The translations under genes and the position numbers were made by a program. Below are positions 43,196 to 52,338 of a stretch of DNA of 64,000 nt, in pieces. Source of the stretch: Mycobacterium sp. D16Q14 (lineage in GTDB: Bacteria > Actinomycetota > Actinomycetes > Mycobacteriales > Mycobacteriaceae); NCBI GenBank assembly GCA_002013415.1, contig MAEX01000023.1:23561-87560 (forward strand), written 5' to 3'. Numbering within the stretch: position 1 is the first letter of the stretch; each line of letters opens with the position of its first letter. The notes beneath the pieces were generated by a model that did no database searches, was not told where the DNA came from, and saw only the letters and a program-made list of their open reading frames with translations.

Positions 43196-44791
43196 CTACA
43201 TCCGGAAGACGCCGAAGTTCGACGTCCCCTCGATTGGTCCATTAGCGATGGCGGACAGGCACATACCGAGCACGGCCCGGGTGTCGCGGGGATCGATGAC
43301 CCCGTCGTCATAGAGACGCCCGGACATGAACATGGGCAGCGACTCGGCTTCGATCTGGGCCTCGATGGCGGCCCTCATCGCGGCATCCGCGTCCTCGTTG
43401 ACGGCCTGGCCCCGTGCCACCGCGGCGGCACGGCTGACGATGGAGATGACACCCGCCAGCTGGGTACCGCCCATGACCGCCGACTTGGCGCTGGGCCACG
43501 CGAACAGGAAACGGGGGTCGTAAGCGCGCCCGCACATGCCGTAATGACCGGCTCCGTACGAGGCGCCGACGATCAGCGACAGATGCGGCACGGTGGAGTT
43601 GGACACGGCGTTGATCATCATCGACCCGTGCTTGATCATGCCGCCCTCTTCGTACTCCTTGCCCACCATGTATCCGGTGGTGTTGTGTACGAACAGAAGT
43701 GGTGTGTTGGTCTGGTTGGCCAGCTGGATGAACTGGGTGGCCTTCTGTGCTTCCTCGCTGAACAGCACGCCGCGCGCATTGGCGAGGATGCCGATGGGGT
43801 AGCCGTGGAGACGCGCCCACCCGGTCACCAGTGACGACCCGTACTGCTCTTTGAACTCGTCGAACTCCGAACCATCGACGATGCGTGCGATGACCTCACG
43901 CGGGTCGAACGGTATACGGAGGTCTCCAGGCACGATGCCGATGAGCTCTTCCTGATCCGCGATCGGTTCGACGACCGCCGCGGGCTTGGGGCCCTTCTTG
44001 ACCCAGTTGAGGCGGGACACGATCTGACGACCGATCCTTACGGCGTCCTGTTCATCCACCGCCAGGTAGTCGCCCAAACCGGAAACCCGGGAGTGCATTT
44101 CCGCGCCACCCAGGGACTCGTCATCGGACTCCTCGCCGGTCGCCATCTTGACGAGCGGGGGACCGGCCAGGAATACCTTCGAGCGTTCCTTGATCATCAC
44201 GACGTGATCAGACATGCCGGGGATGTAGGCGCCGCCGGCGGTCGAGTTCCCGAACACCAGGGCGATCGTCGGTATGCCTGCCGCCGAAAGCCGAGTGAGA
44301 TCGCGGAACATCTGCCCGCCGGGAACAAACACTTCCTTCTGGGTGGGTAGGTCCGCGCCGCCGGACTCCACCAGCGAGATCACGGGTAGACGGTTCTTGA
44401 AGGCAATATCGTTGGCCCGCAGCACCTTGCGCAATGTCCACGGGTTACTGGTACCGCCCTTGACGGTGGGGTCGTTGGCCACGATCATGCACTCGACGCC
44501 CTCGACCACGCCGATGCCGGTGACCAGCGAGGCGCCGACGGTGAAGTCGCTGCCCCATGCCGCGAGCGGGCACAGCTCCAGGAACGGGGAGTCGGGGTCG
44601 ATCAAGAGCTCGATGCGCTCACGTGCCAGCAGCTTGCCGCGTTCATGGTGGCGGGCAACGTATTTGTCGCCACCGCCGGCGAGCGCTTTTGCCGTTTCGG
44701 TGTTGACTTCGGCAAGTTTGGTCAGCATGGCCCCGGCGGCGTCGAGGTACTCGGGAGAGTTGGTGTTGACGGCGGTGCGAAGCTGAGTCAT
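43196..44791 (-). CDS. accD2: Acyl-CoA carboxylase beta subunit AccD2 (carboxyltransferase)
   Basis: A 531-residue carboxyltransferase of the methylcrotonyl/geranyl-CoA carboxylase beta type. Motifs include RHHERGKLLARERIELLIDP, GGTSNPWTLRKVLRA, FGNSTAGGAYIPGMSDH (the oxyanion Gly-Gly) and HYGMCGRAYDPRF. ATG 44791 overlaps the fadE13 stop as ATGA. Synteny equals Rv0974c. With AccA2 it forms the holo-carboxylase. The pairing with AtuA upstream favours acyclic terpene or leucine breakdown. Confidence 0.96.
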   Translation of the reverse strand: MTQLRTAVNTNSPEYLDAAGAMLTKLAEVNTETAKALAGGGDKYVARHHERGKLLARERIELLIDPDSPFLELCPLAAWGSDFTVGASLVTGIGVVEGVECMIVANDPTVKGGTSNPWTLRKVLRANDIAFKNRLPVISLVESGGADLPTQKEVFVPGGQMFRDLTRLSAAGIPTIALVFGNSTAGGAYIPGMSDHVVMIKERSKVFLAGPPLVKMATGEESDDESLGGAEMHSRVSGLGDYLAVDEQDAVRIGRQIVSRLNWVKKGPKPAAVVEPIADQEELIGIVPGDLRIPFDPREVIARIVDGSEFDEFKEQYGSSLVTGWARLHGYPIGILANARGVLFSEEAQKATQFIQLANQTNTPLLFVHNTTGYMVGKEYEEGGMIKHGSMMINAVSNSTVPHLSLIVGASYGAGHYGMCGRAYDPRFLFAWPSAKSAVMGGTQLAGVISIVSRAAAVARGQAVNEDADAAMRAAIEAQIEAESLPMFMSGRLYDDGVIDPRDTRAVLGMCLSAIANGPIEGTSNFGVFRM

Positions 44792-45945
44792 GACTGATAC
44801 CCCAGGAGCTTGGCGGCCAGCGAGGTGAGGATCTCGGTGGTGCCGCCGCCGATCCCGATGATGCGCATATCGCGGTACTGCCGTTCGATTTCGCTCTCGG
44901 TCATGTAGCCCATGCCGCCGAACAACTGGACACCCTGGTTGGCCACCCACTCGCCGGCCTCGACGGCGGTGTTCTTGGCGAAGCAGACCTCGGCGATGAG
45001 ATTGGTCTCGCCCGCGATCGCGCGGTCCACCAGGACGTGCGTGTAGACGCGTGCTACGTCGACCCTGCGCGCCATCTCGGTCAGAGTGTTTTGTACGGAC
45101 TGGCGGGAGATGAGCGGACGCCCGAAGGTCTGCCGATTCCTGCACCATTCCACTGTCAGGTCAAGACAGCGTTGAGCGCTCGAATATGCTTGGGCAGCAA
45201 GGCCGATTCGCTCTGACACGAAGGCGCCGGCGATCTGCGCGAAGCCGGTGTTCTCTCCGCCCACCAGGTTCTCGGCGGGCACTCGTGCATCGGTGAAGGA
45301 CAGCTCGGCGGTATCCGAGGAGCGCCATCCCATCTTGTCGAGCTTGCGTGTGACGTCAAACCCGGGGGTGTCCTTGTCGATCAACAGCAACGAGACCCCT
45401 GCCGCGCCCGGTCCACCGGTACGTACCGCGGTCACCACATAGTCGGCACGCACGCCGGAGGTGATGAAGGTCTTGGCGCCGTTGACGATGTAGTGATCGC
45501 CGTCCCGCTTGGCCGAGGTAGTCAGATGCCCGACGTCGGATCCGCCGCCGGGTTCGGTGATGGCCAGTGAGCCAATGAGATCGCCTGCCAGGGTGGGCTT
45601 TACATAGCTTTTGATGAGCCGCTGATCGCCCGAGGCGATGATGTGCGGCGTGGAGATGCCACAGGTGAACAGGGAGGCGAACACGCCGCCGGGCACACCG
45701 GCGTAATGCAGCTCTTCGCACACGATCACCGGGTCGATGGCATCGCCGCCGCCGCCGCCGACTTCCTCGGGTGCGCCGGGACCCAGGAGGCCCAGATCGC
45801 CCGCCTTGCGGTGTAATTCACGAGGAATTAGTCCCTCACGTTCCCATTCGTTGACATGCGGCAGGATCTCGCGCTCGGCGAAGTCACGCACCGTCTCCCG
45901 AAGTGCCTTGCGCTCCGGGGTGTTCCAGGAATTCACGACGGTCAC
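44788..45945 (-). CDS. fadE13: Acyl-CoA dehydrogenase FadE13
   Basis: A 385-residue FAD enzyme with SLAITEPGGGSDVGHL, ADYVVTAVRTGG and the C-terminal GVQLFGGMGYMTESEIERQYRDMRI that holds the family signature. It is probably an isovaleryl- or citronellyl-CoA type dehydrogenase, acting before the carboxylase. It overlaps both neighbours by 4 bp (ATGA at 44788 and at 45942), so atuA, fadE13 and accD2 are translated as a coupled chain. Confidence 0.95.
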   Translation of the reverse strand: MTVVNSWNTPERKALRETVRDFAEREILPHVNEWEREGLIPRELHRKAGDLGLLGPGAPEEVGGGGGDAIDPVIVCEELHYAGVPGGVFASLFTCGISTPHIIASGDQRLIKSYVKPTLAGDLIGSLAITEPGGGSDVGHLTTSAKRDGDHYIVNGAKTFITSGVRADYVVTAVRTGGPGAAGVSLLLIDKDTPGFDVTRKLDKMGWRSSDTAELSFTDARVPAENLVGGENTGFAQIAGAFVSERIGLAAQAYSSAQRCLDLTVEWCRNRQTFGRPLISRQSVQNTLTEMARRVDVARVYTHVLVDRAIAGETNLIAEVCFAKNTAVEAGEWVANQGVQLFGGMGYMTESEIERQYRDMRIIGIGGGTTEILTSLAAKLLGYQS

Positions 45946-47648
45946 TTTCCTTCCAATAGGGATTCGGGGATGTCGATCTCACGGGAACGCAGCCATTCGC
46001 CAATGCCCTTGGCCTGTGGGTCAAACCGGGCCTGATAGGCCACTCCCTTGCCGAGGATGCCTTGGATGACGAAGTTCACGGCCCGCAGTCTGGGCAGCAG
46101 GTAGCGTGCCACCTCCAATTGTTTGGTTTCGGGCAGCAGTTCCCGCAGCGTGTCGATTGTCAAAGCGTGTGCAAGCCAACGGTATTCCTCATCGGTGCGT
46201 ACCCACACGCCGACGTTTGCACTGCCACCCTTGTCGCCGCTACGGGCGCCCGCAAGGATGCCCAAGGGGGCTCGGCGCAGCGGCCCGGCCGGTAGTGGCT
46301 CGGGCAGTGCCGCCACCGGGGCATCGGCGAGCGGCAGCGTCTGCGACGCCTGTGCGATATCGATCCGGGAACCGTCGGCGAGGACCGCGACATGCGGAAC
46401 TTTTTCCGCGGGGACATATCCCGGAGTGAACACGCCGTACGGCTCGCCGTCCTTGGGGGGTGTGGTGACGTGAAAGCCTGGGTAGCTCGCCAGGGCCAGC
46501 TCCACCGCGGCGTTGGAGAACTGACGGCCGACCTTGTTCGGATCCGAATCACGCACCATCACGTGGAGCAGGGCGCTGGCAGCCTGCTCGGTGTCGGCGT
46601 TCGGGTGATCGGTGCGGCCCAGGGTCCACTGGATATCCTCGGGCGCGGTAGACATCGCGGACTCAAGCTGCTTGCGGGTCAGGTCAGCCTTGGCGTCGAT
46701 GTCCAGTCCGGTCAGCACGAAGGTCATCTGATTGCGGAAGCCGCCCAAGGCGTTCAGCGACACCTTGAGGTCCGGTGGGGGTGCCTCGCCCGTCACGCCC
46801 GAGACGCGCACTCGGTCCGGACCTTCCTGGGTCAGCTCGATGCTGTCGATCCGGGTGGTGACATCGGGGTTGGCGTACCGGCCCCCGGTGATCTCATAGA
46901 GGAGCTGCGCGGTCACTGTCCCCACACTGACCGCGCCGCCAGTACCCACGTGCTTGGTGATGACCGACGATCCGTCCTCATATACCTCGGCCAGCGGGAA
47001 CCCCGCGTGCGCGAGGTCGGGGATCTCGGTGAAGAAGGCGTAGTTGCCCCCGGTGGCCTGGGTGCCGCATTCGATGATGTGCCCGGCCGCGACCGCTCCG
47101 GCAAGTTTGTCGTAGTCGTCGCGTCGCCAGCCGAAGTGCGCGGCGGCGGGACCGACGATCACGGAGGCGTCGGTGACGCGACCGGTGACGACGATGTTGG
47201 CCCCGGAGTTCAGGCACTCCACGATGCCCCAGGCGCCGAGATAGGCGTTGGCGGTGAGCGGCGACCCCAATCCGAGCTCTGCGGCGCGGGGCAGCAGATC
47301 GTCACCCTCGACATGGGCGACCTTGGCCGGTACACCCAGTTTTCCTGCGAGTGCGCGGATGGCGTCTGCCAGGCCCGCGGGGTTGAGACCGCCGGCATTG
47401 GCGACGATCGTGACGCCCTTGTCTTGAGCCAGCCCGAGGCACTGCTCGAGCTGGCGCAGGAAGGTCTTGGCGTAGCCACGTTCGGGAGCTTTGGCGCGGT
47501 CGCGGCCGAGGATCAGCATCGTCAGTTCGGCCAGATAGTCGCCGGTCAGATAGTCGAGCTCACCGCCGGTGAGCATCTCGTGCATGGCCGATATTCGGTC
47601 ACCGTAAAAGCCTGAACAGTTCCCAATTCTTACCGGCGCAATGGTCAC
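45942..47648 (-). CDS. AtuA-family protein (DUF1446, acyclic terpene utilisation)
   Basis: A 568-residue protein with the AtuA N-terminal domain (VRIGNCSGFYGDRISAMHEML; YLTGDYLAELTMLILGRDR) and a C-terminal AtuA-like small domain (ILAGARSGDKGGSANVGVWV). In Pseudomonas the atu cluster breaks down citronellol and geraniol, and AtuA is essential though its chemistry is unknown. It is the first gene of the acc operon, GTG 47648 with AGAGG upstream, and a palindromic operator candidate is 80 bp upstream. Corresponds to Rv0976c by order. Confidence 0.92.
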   Translation of the reverse strand: MTIAPVRIGNCSGFYGDRISAMHEMLTGGELDYLTGDYLAELTMLILGRDRAKAPERGYAKTFLRQLEQCLGLAQDKGVTIVANAGGLNPAGLADAIRALAGKLGVPAKVAHVEGDDLLPRAAELGLGSPLTANAYLGAWGIVECLNSGANIVVTGRVTDASVIVGPAAAHFGWRRDDYDKLAGAVAAGHIIECGTQATGGNYAFFTEIPDLAHAGFPLAEVYEDGSSVITKHVGTGGAVSVGTVTAQLLYEITGGRYANPDVTTRIDSIELTQEGPDRVRVSGVTGEAPPPDLKVSLNALGGFRNQMTFVLTGLDIDAKADLTRKQLESAMSTAPEDIQWTLGRTDHPNADTEQAASALLHVMVRDSDPNKVGRQFSNAAVELALASYPGFHVTTPPKDGEPYGVFTPGYVPAEKVPHVAVLADGSRIDIAQASQTLPLADAPVAALPEPLPAGPLRRAPLGILAGARSGDKGGSANVGVWVRTDEEYRWLAHALTIDTLRELLPETKQLEVARYLLPRLRAVNFVIQGILGKGVAYQARFDPQAKGIGEWLRSREIDIPESLLEGK

Positions 47649-47960
47649 GGTGGTCCTCTCGAGGTCGGCATCGACTGCTCGTGCGCTGACAAATTACCCC
47701 ACCCACTAAAACGTCAATCTGTCGGTCCAACCAAGTGGTTGGCCGAGCCGGATTACGGCGTCGATACGACGCGTTCAGGTGGCACCATGCGAGACGAAAC
47801 CGCCACTACGCGGCGTTCCGGCCTGGATCGATTGGGGCAAATTTGCAGCTCATGTCAGCCACCGGCTATCGTGTGTTGATTGTCGCTCGCTGCGCCCAAC
47901 ATGCTGGCGCGGCGCGGGCGAATGACACAGAAACCTGAGAAATAAGGAGAGGGCGCGACC
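47649..47960. other. 312-bp divergent gap between the atuA operon and rpmF
   Basis: It contains the 16-bp palindrome at 47727-47742, an AT-richer stretch with a possible TTGACG / TAATTT promoter pair (spacing about 15 bp) facing atuA at about 47691-47717, and the AAGGAGAGG ribosome-binding region of rpmF near its right end. No gene is supported. Confidence 0.6.
47727..47742. promoter_or_regulatory. Palindromic operator CCAACCA-AG-TGGTTGG upstream of the atuA operon
   Basis: A perfect 7-2-7 inverted repeat 79-94 bp upstream of the atuA start and just upstream of a possible -35 element. Its form is that of a TetR-family operator controlling acyl-CoA catabolism. No TetR gene is adjacent. Confidence 0.6.
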
Positions 47961-48134
47961 ATGGCCGTCCCCAAGCGGAGAATGTCCCGCTCCAACACCC
48001 GTAGCCGGCGCTCGCAGTGGAAGGCCACTGCCACTGAGCTGGTCAATGTCACTGTCGGCGGACAGAACCACAAGGTTCCCCGTCGCCTGCTCAAGGCTGC
48101 CCGCCTCGGGCTCATCGATTTCGACCGTCGCTGA
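47961..48134 (+). CDS. rpmF: 50S ribosomal protein L32, cysteine-free form
   Basis: A 57-residue basic ribosomal protein starting MAVPKRRMSRSNTRSRRSQW and ending KAARLGLIDFDRR. It contains no cysteine, so it is the zinc-independent version of L32. ATG 47961 follows AAGGAGAGGG. Its place before mprA is the same as M. tuberculosis rpmF. It is too short for ordinary length filters but is unmistakable. Confidence 0.97.
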   Translation: MAVPKRRMSRSNTRSRRSQWKATATELVNVTVGGQNHKVPRRLLKAARLGLIDFDRR

Positions 48135-48151
48135 ATCTTCCGAGACCTGAT

Positions 48152-48178
48152 TCTCAGGCTTCCTCAGTAATATCTCAG
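48152..48178 (+). promoter_or_regulatory. MprA-type direct repeats before mprA
   Basis: TCTCAG (48152), CCTCAG (48162) and TCTCAG (48173) repeat with a 10-11 bp period, once per helical turn, 18 bp before the mprA start. MprA of M. tuberculosis binds loosely conserved direct octamer repeats and autoregulates. The same repeat occurs before pepD. Confidence 0.65.
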
Positions 48179-48195
48179 CCGCACGGTTAACACTG

Positions 48196-48888
48196 GTGCC
48201 TGTGCGAATTCTTGTAGTCGATGACGACCGTGCTGTGCGTGAGTCGTTGCGACGGTCTCTGTCCTTCAATGGGTACTCGGTGGATCTCGCCGAAGACGGC
48301 GTCGATGCGCTGAACGTCATCGCCAACGATCGCCCGGATGCGTTGGTGCTCGACGTGATGATGCCCAAGCTCGACGGCCTCGAGGTGTGCCGTCGCTTGC
48401 GCAGCACGGGAGACGATCTGCCAATCCTGGTGCTCACCGCCCGGGACTCGGTCTCGGAGCGAGTGGCCGGCCTTGACGCGGGTGCGGACGATTATCTGCC
48501 CAAGCCCTTCGCGCTCGAGGAACTCCTGGCCCGGATGCGAGCGCTGCTGCGCCGGACCACCGTTGATGAATCGGCAGACGCTGCCACGCTGAGCTTCGGC
48601 GACCTCACGCTCGACCCGATCACCCGCGAGGTGTACCGAGGCACTCGGTCCATCAGCCTGACCCGCACCGAATTCGCGCTGCTGGAAATGCTGATGGCCA
48701 ACCCCCGCCGCGTGTTGACCCGCAGCCGCATCCTCGAAGAGGTGTGGGGATTCGACTTCCCGACATCCGGCAATGCGCTTGAGGTGTACGTCGGCTACCT
48801 GCGGCGCAAGACGGAAGCCGAGGGGGAGCTCAGGCTCATTCACACGGTCCGCGGTGTCGGCTATGTGCTGCGGGAGACCCCTCCGTAA
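48196..48888 (+). CDS. mprA: Response regulator MprA
   Basis: A 230-residue OmpR/PhoB-type regulator of the envelope-stress and persistence two-component system. The receiver has the acidic pocket VVDDDRA and phosphorylated Asp53 (VLDVMMP), plus the lysine in LPKPFA; the C-terminal winged helix ends VRGVGYVLRETPP. GTG 48196 gives the usual 230 residues; a GTG two codons later is an alternative. It is in one operon with mprB, 5 bp downstream. Confidence 0.97.
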   Translation: MPVRILVVDDDRAVRESLRRSLSFNGYSVDLAEDGVDALNVIANDRPDALVLDVMMPKLDGLEVCRRLRSTGDDLPILVLTARDSVSERVAGLDAGADDYLPKPFALEELLARMRALLRRTTVDESADAATLSFGDLTLDPITREVYRGTRSISLTRTEFALLEMLMANPRRVLTRSRILEEVWGFDFPTSGNALEVYVGYLRRKTEAEGELRLIHTVRGVGYVLRETPP

Positions 48889-48893
48889 TCCCC

Positions 48894-50456
48894 ATGGCGA
48901 CACTACGAATGCCGAGGCGGATACGGGGCTCCAGCACGGCAATATTTTCCCCGCTGCGGGCAACCAGCTCATCGGTATCGCTGCGCTGGCGCGTGATGCT
49001 GCTCGCGATGTCGATGGTGGCGATGGTCGTGGTGCTGATGGCCGTCGCGTCATACCTGTTGGTATCCACCGCGTTGTATCGCGATGTCGACAAACAGCTC
49101 AATGATCGCGCCAACCTGCTCATCGGCAGCGGGCTGCTGTCGGTGGATCCGCGTCGCGCCATCGAGGGCACCGCGTACTCGGCCGACGTCAACGCCAAGC
49201 TGATCTTCCCGGGGCTGATCACGTTCTCGGCGACCCAGCAGGGACAGACCATTCCCTACGGCGCACCCGAGCAGGCGGTGACCCGCGGCGAGCTGGAACA
49301 GTCGCTGCGCACCGTCAATCACCAACGCGTGCTTGCTCTTAGGCTCGACAACGGCAGTACGCTGATCATGGCCAAATCGCTCGACCCCACCGATACCGTG
49401 CTGCGACGACTGGGCTGGGTGTTGCTGATCGTCGGCGGCGTGGGTGTGGCGGTGGCGGCCGCGGCTGGCGCCGTGGTGGCCGGTACCGGGTTGCGGCCAG
49501 TGGCCAGGCTTACCGACGCCGCCGAACGAGTGGCCCGAACCGACGACCTGCGGCCCATTGCCGTCACGGGTAGCGACGAATTGGCACGACTCACCATCAG
49601 TTTCAACACGATGCTGCGTGCCCTGGCAGAGTCGCGAGATCGTCAGGCGCGGCTGGTGACCGATGCGGGCCATGAGCTGCGCACCCCGCTGACCTCGCTG
49701 CGTACCAACACCGAGCTGCTGATGGCCGCCATGCAACCGGGTGCTCCGCGTCTCCCCGACGAGGAGATGGAGGCGCTGCAACTCGATGTGATCGCCCAAA
49801 TCGAAGAATTGTCCACACTGGTAGGCGATTTGGTTGACTTGGCGCGAGGCGACGGTGCCGACATCGTGCACGAGCCGGTCGACATGGTCGAGGTGGTGGA
49901 GGGTGCGCTGGAACGAGTTCGACGCCGCCGCAACGACATCGATTTTGACGTCATCATGCAGCCGTGGCAGGTCTACGGGGATGCGGCGGGACTGTCCCGA
50001 GCGGTTCTCAATCTGCTCGACAACGCCGCGAAGTGGAGCCCATCGGGCACCACGGTGTCGGTGCGGCTGGCTCAGGTTGACGCTGCGCACGCCGAGCTGG
50101 TGATCTCCGATCGCGGTCCTGGGATCCCGCCCGCCGAACGGGATCTGGTCTTCGAGCGGTTCTATCGCGCCACCCCGGCCCGGGGAATGCCGGGCTCCGG
50201 TTTGGGGTTGGCCATCGTGAAACAGGTTGTGCTGAAACATGGTGGCGCCATCAAGGTCGAGGAGACGGAGTCCGGTGCGCTGGTCGACGGTAACCCGTCC
50301 CCGGGCACGTCCATGCACGTAGTGCTTCCGGGCCGGCCGGGACCAGGCAGGTCGCCAAGTATGGGGGATACGACTGGCCGCAGAAACTCTGTGCCAAACG
50401 AGAGGGAGATCTCAGTGGATTCTCAGTCCCCTCCGGCAGCGTGGCACCCGAGCTAG
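48894..50456 (+). CDS. mprB: Sensor histidine kinase MprB
   Basis: A 520-residue membrane kinase with two transmembrane helices (about residues 35-57 and 164-190) flanking an extracytoplasmic sensor domain, then a HAMP linker, the phosphoacceptor His260 in DAGHELRTPLTSL and the ATPase domain (NLLDNAAKW, SDRGPGIPP, GLGLAIVK). It phosphorylates MprA and in M. tuberculosis interacts with DnaK and responds to detergent stress. ATG 48894 is 5 bp after mprA. TCTCAG repeats for pepD lie in its 3' end. Confidence 0.96.
   Translation: MATLRMPRRIRGSSTAIFSPLRATSSSVSLRWRVMLLAMSMVAMVVVLMAVASYLLVSTALYRDVDKQLNDRANLLIGSGLLSVDPRRAIEGTAYSADVNAKLIFPGLITFSATQQGQTIPYGAPEQAVTRGELEQSLRTVNHQRVLALRLDNGSTLIMAKSLDPTDTVLRRLGWVLLIVGGVGVAVAAAAGAVVAGTGLRPVARLTDAAERVARTDDLRPIAVTGSDELARLTISFNTMLRALAESRDRQARLVTDAGHELRTPLTSLRTNTELLMAAMQPGAPRLPDEEMEALQLDVIAQIEELSTLVGDLVDLARGDGADIVHEPVDMVEVVEGALERVRRRRNDIDFDVIMQPWQVYGDAAGLSRAVLNLLDNAAKWSPSGTTVSVRLAQVDAAHAELVISDRGPGIPPAERDLVFERFYRATPARGMPGSGLGLAIVKQVVLKHGGAIKVEETESGALVDGNPSPGTSMHVVLPGRPGPGRSPSMGDTTGRRNSVPNEREISVDSQSPPAAWHPS
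50410..50426 (+). promoter_or_regulatory. MprA-type direct repeats before pepD
   Basis: TCTCAG at 50410-50415 and 50421-50426 are spaced by 11 bp, as in the mprA upstream repeats, inside the 3' end of mprB and about 72-88 bp before the pepD ATG. This fits the known control of pepD by MprA. Confidence 0.65.
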
Positions 50457-50497
50457 TTGATCGTGAACGCCTATGAAGGACGTGTGAGGAAGTTCCT

Positions 50498-51805
50498 ATG
50501 ACCAACGACCCCCACGGCAGCTGGTCCTACCGGCCGTCCGGCCCTTACTCCGGGCAACATGGGCATCAAGCCCCGACACACCATGCCCAGGCAGGTCACC
50601 AGTACCAGGGACAGGCATACGGCTACCCGTCTGCGCCGCCGAACCCACAGCGCCCCGCTCCGCAGCAGTCTCAGGCGCCGCGGGGCAGGCGCAGTGGCGG
50701 GCTCGTGGTGGGTGCTGTCGTTCTGGCGCTGGTCTCCGGTGGTCTGGGCGGGACGGTGGGCGCGGTCGTCGCCGACCGCCAGCACCGGGCACCCGTTGTC
50801 ACCGGTGGCAGCACCGGTCTGACCCCCATCTCGCCGGGGCGTTCGTCTGCCGCCCAGCCGGTCGCCTCGTTGCCTGCGGGATCCGTAGAACAGGTTGCGG
50901 CCAAGGTGCTTCCGAGCGTCGTGAAGCTGGAAACGATCATGGGTCGTTCGAGCGAAGAGGGATCTGGGGTGATCCTCTCTGCCGATGGTCTGGTGCTCAC
51001 CAACGCGCACGTCGTGCAGGCGGCGGGGGAGCCCGGGGCCAAGACCACCGCCACCATCGCGGGCGGCAAGAACTCACCCTTCACCGTGGTTGGCATCGAT
51101 CCCGCCACCGACATCGCCGTGATCCGGATCACCGGCGCCTCGGGCCTTACGCCCGTCGCGCTCGGGTCGTCCGCGAATCTGGTTGTGGGCCAGTCGGTTG
51201 TCGCGATCGGTTCGCCGCTGGGCCTGGACGGCACGGTGACTACCGGCATCGTCAGCTCGCTGAATCGCCCGGTGTTCACGGCGGGACAGGCGGGCAATCA
51301 GGACACCGTGCTGGACGCGATCCAGACCGATGCCGCGATTAACCCGGGTAACTCCGGTGGCGCGCTGGTCAACTTGAACGGCGAGCTGGTCGGAATCAAC
51401 TCCGCCATCGCGACCATGGGTGGCGACTCCAGCGGAGAGACGCAGGGCGGATCGATCGGCCTGGGTTTTGCGATTCCGGTCGATCAGGCCAAGCGGATCG
51501 CCGATCAGCTGATCGCCAACGGTCACGCCACGCACGCCTCCCTGGGGGTGCGGGTTGGCAACGATAAAGAGATCCAGGGAGCCAGGATCGTTGAGGTGGT
51601 TGCCGGTGGTGCTGCCGAGAAGGCCGGGATACCCAACGGTGCGGTCGTCACGAAGGTAGACAACCGCCCGGTGAACAGCGCCGACGGTCTCGTGGCAGCG
51701 GTGCGCTCCAAGGCGCCGGGGGACAAGGTGACGCTGACGTTTACCGATGGCAACGGTGGACCAGAGAAGACCGCCGACGTGATACTGGGTGAGGTCGCCC
51801 GATGA
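50498..51805 (+). CDS. pepD: HtrA-like serine protease PepD
   Basis: A 435-residue membrane-anchored periplasmic protease of the DegP/HtrA family that handles envelope protein stress. A Pro/Gln-rich cytoplasmic N-terminus is followed by one helix (about 68-92), the trypsin-like domain with the triad His171 (LTNAHVV), Asp205 (TDIAVI) and Ser286 (NPGNSGGAL), and one PDZ domain (about 345-430). ATG 50498 follows GTGAGGAAG. It is part of the mprAB-pepD-moaB2 module, and MprA-type repeats lie upstream. Confidence 0.96.
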   Translation: MTNDPHGSWSYRPSGPYSGQHGHQAPTHHAQAGHQYQGQAYGYPSAPPNPQRPAPQQSQAPRGRRSGGLVVGAVVLALVSGGLGGTVGAVVADRQHRAPVVTGGSTGLTPISPGRSSAAQPVASLPAGSVEQVAAKVLPSVVKLETIMGRSSEEGSGVILSADGLVLTNAHVVQAAGEPGAKTTATIAGGKNSPFTVVGIDPATDIAVIRITGASGLTPVALGSSANLVVGQSVVAIGSPLGLDGTVTTGIVSSLNRPVFTAGQAGNQDTVLDAIQTDAAINPGNSGGALVNLNGELVGINSAIATMGGDSSGETQGGSIGLGFAIPVDQAKRIADQLIANGHATHASLGVRVGNDKEIQGARIVEVVAGGAAEKAGIPNGAVVTKVDNRPVNSADGLVAAVRSKAPGDKVTLTFTDGNGGPEKTADVILGEVAR

Positions 51806-52338
51806 CCCAGATGTCCGTGCGAGCCGTTACGGTTGCTTCCATGACTGAGCTTGAGGTGGGACCGGTGGGGCGATCTCTGGTCGTCATCGTCAACGACAGG
51901 ACAGCCCACGGCGACCAGGACACCAGTGGTCCGCTGGTTACCGAGCTGCTCTCGGAGGCGGGAATCGTCGTCGACGGTGTGGTGGCAGTCGAGGGGGACC
52001 TGGCCGAGATTCAGAACGCCGTCAATATGGCGGTCATCGGCGGTGTGGACCTGGTGGTGACTGTGGGCGGCACGGGTGTCACCCCACGCGATGTGACTCC
52101 CGAGGCCACTGCGCCGCTTCTCGACCGTGAGCTGCTCGGCATCGCCGAGGCCATCCGGTCGTCGGGGCTGGCTGCGGGTGTGGCCGAGGCGGGTCTGTCA
52201 CGCGGAGTGGCGGGTATTTCGGGCAGCACCCTGGTGGTCAACATTGCAGGCACACGCGCCGCGGTGCGCGATGGGATGGCCACGGTGACACCGATGGCGA
52301 TTCAGATCATCGAGCAGCTATCCAGCCTGGAGATCTGA
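51802..52338 (+). CDS. moaB2: MoaB/MogA-type molybdopterin protein MoaB2
   Basis: A 178-residue MogA/MoaB-fold protein. LVVIVNDRTAHGDQDTSGPLV and LVVTVGGTGVTPRDVTPEAT are the MPT-binding and adenylation signatures, including the GGTG loop and the conserved Asp. In M. tuberculosis MoaB2 has also been reported to associate with SigH. ATG 51802 overlaps the pepD stop (ATGA), so it is coupled. A start at ATG 51841 would give a shorter, still complete domain. Confidence 0.93.
   Translation: MTQMSVRAVTVASMTELEVGPVGRSLVVIVNDRTAHGDQDTSGPLVTELLSEAGIVVDGVVAVEGDLAEIQNAVNMAVIGGVDLVVTVGGTGVTPRDVTPEATAPLLDRELLGIAEAIRSSGLAAGVAEAGLSRGVAGISGSTLVVNIAGTRAAVRDGMATVTPMAIQIIEQLSSLEI

Noticed and set aside
46392..47615. 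Plus-strand open frame of 407 codons
   Set aside because: It is antisense to the AtuA gene, whose family motifs are clear.
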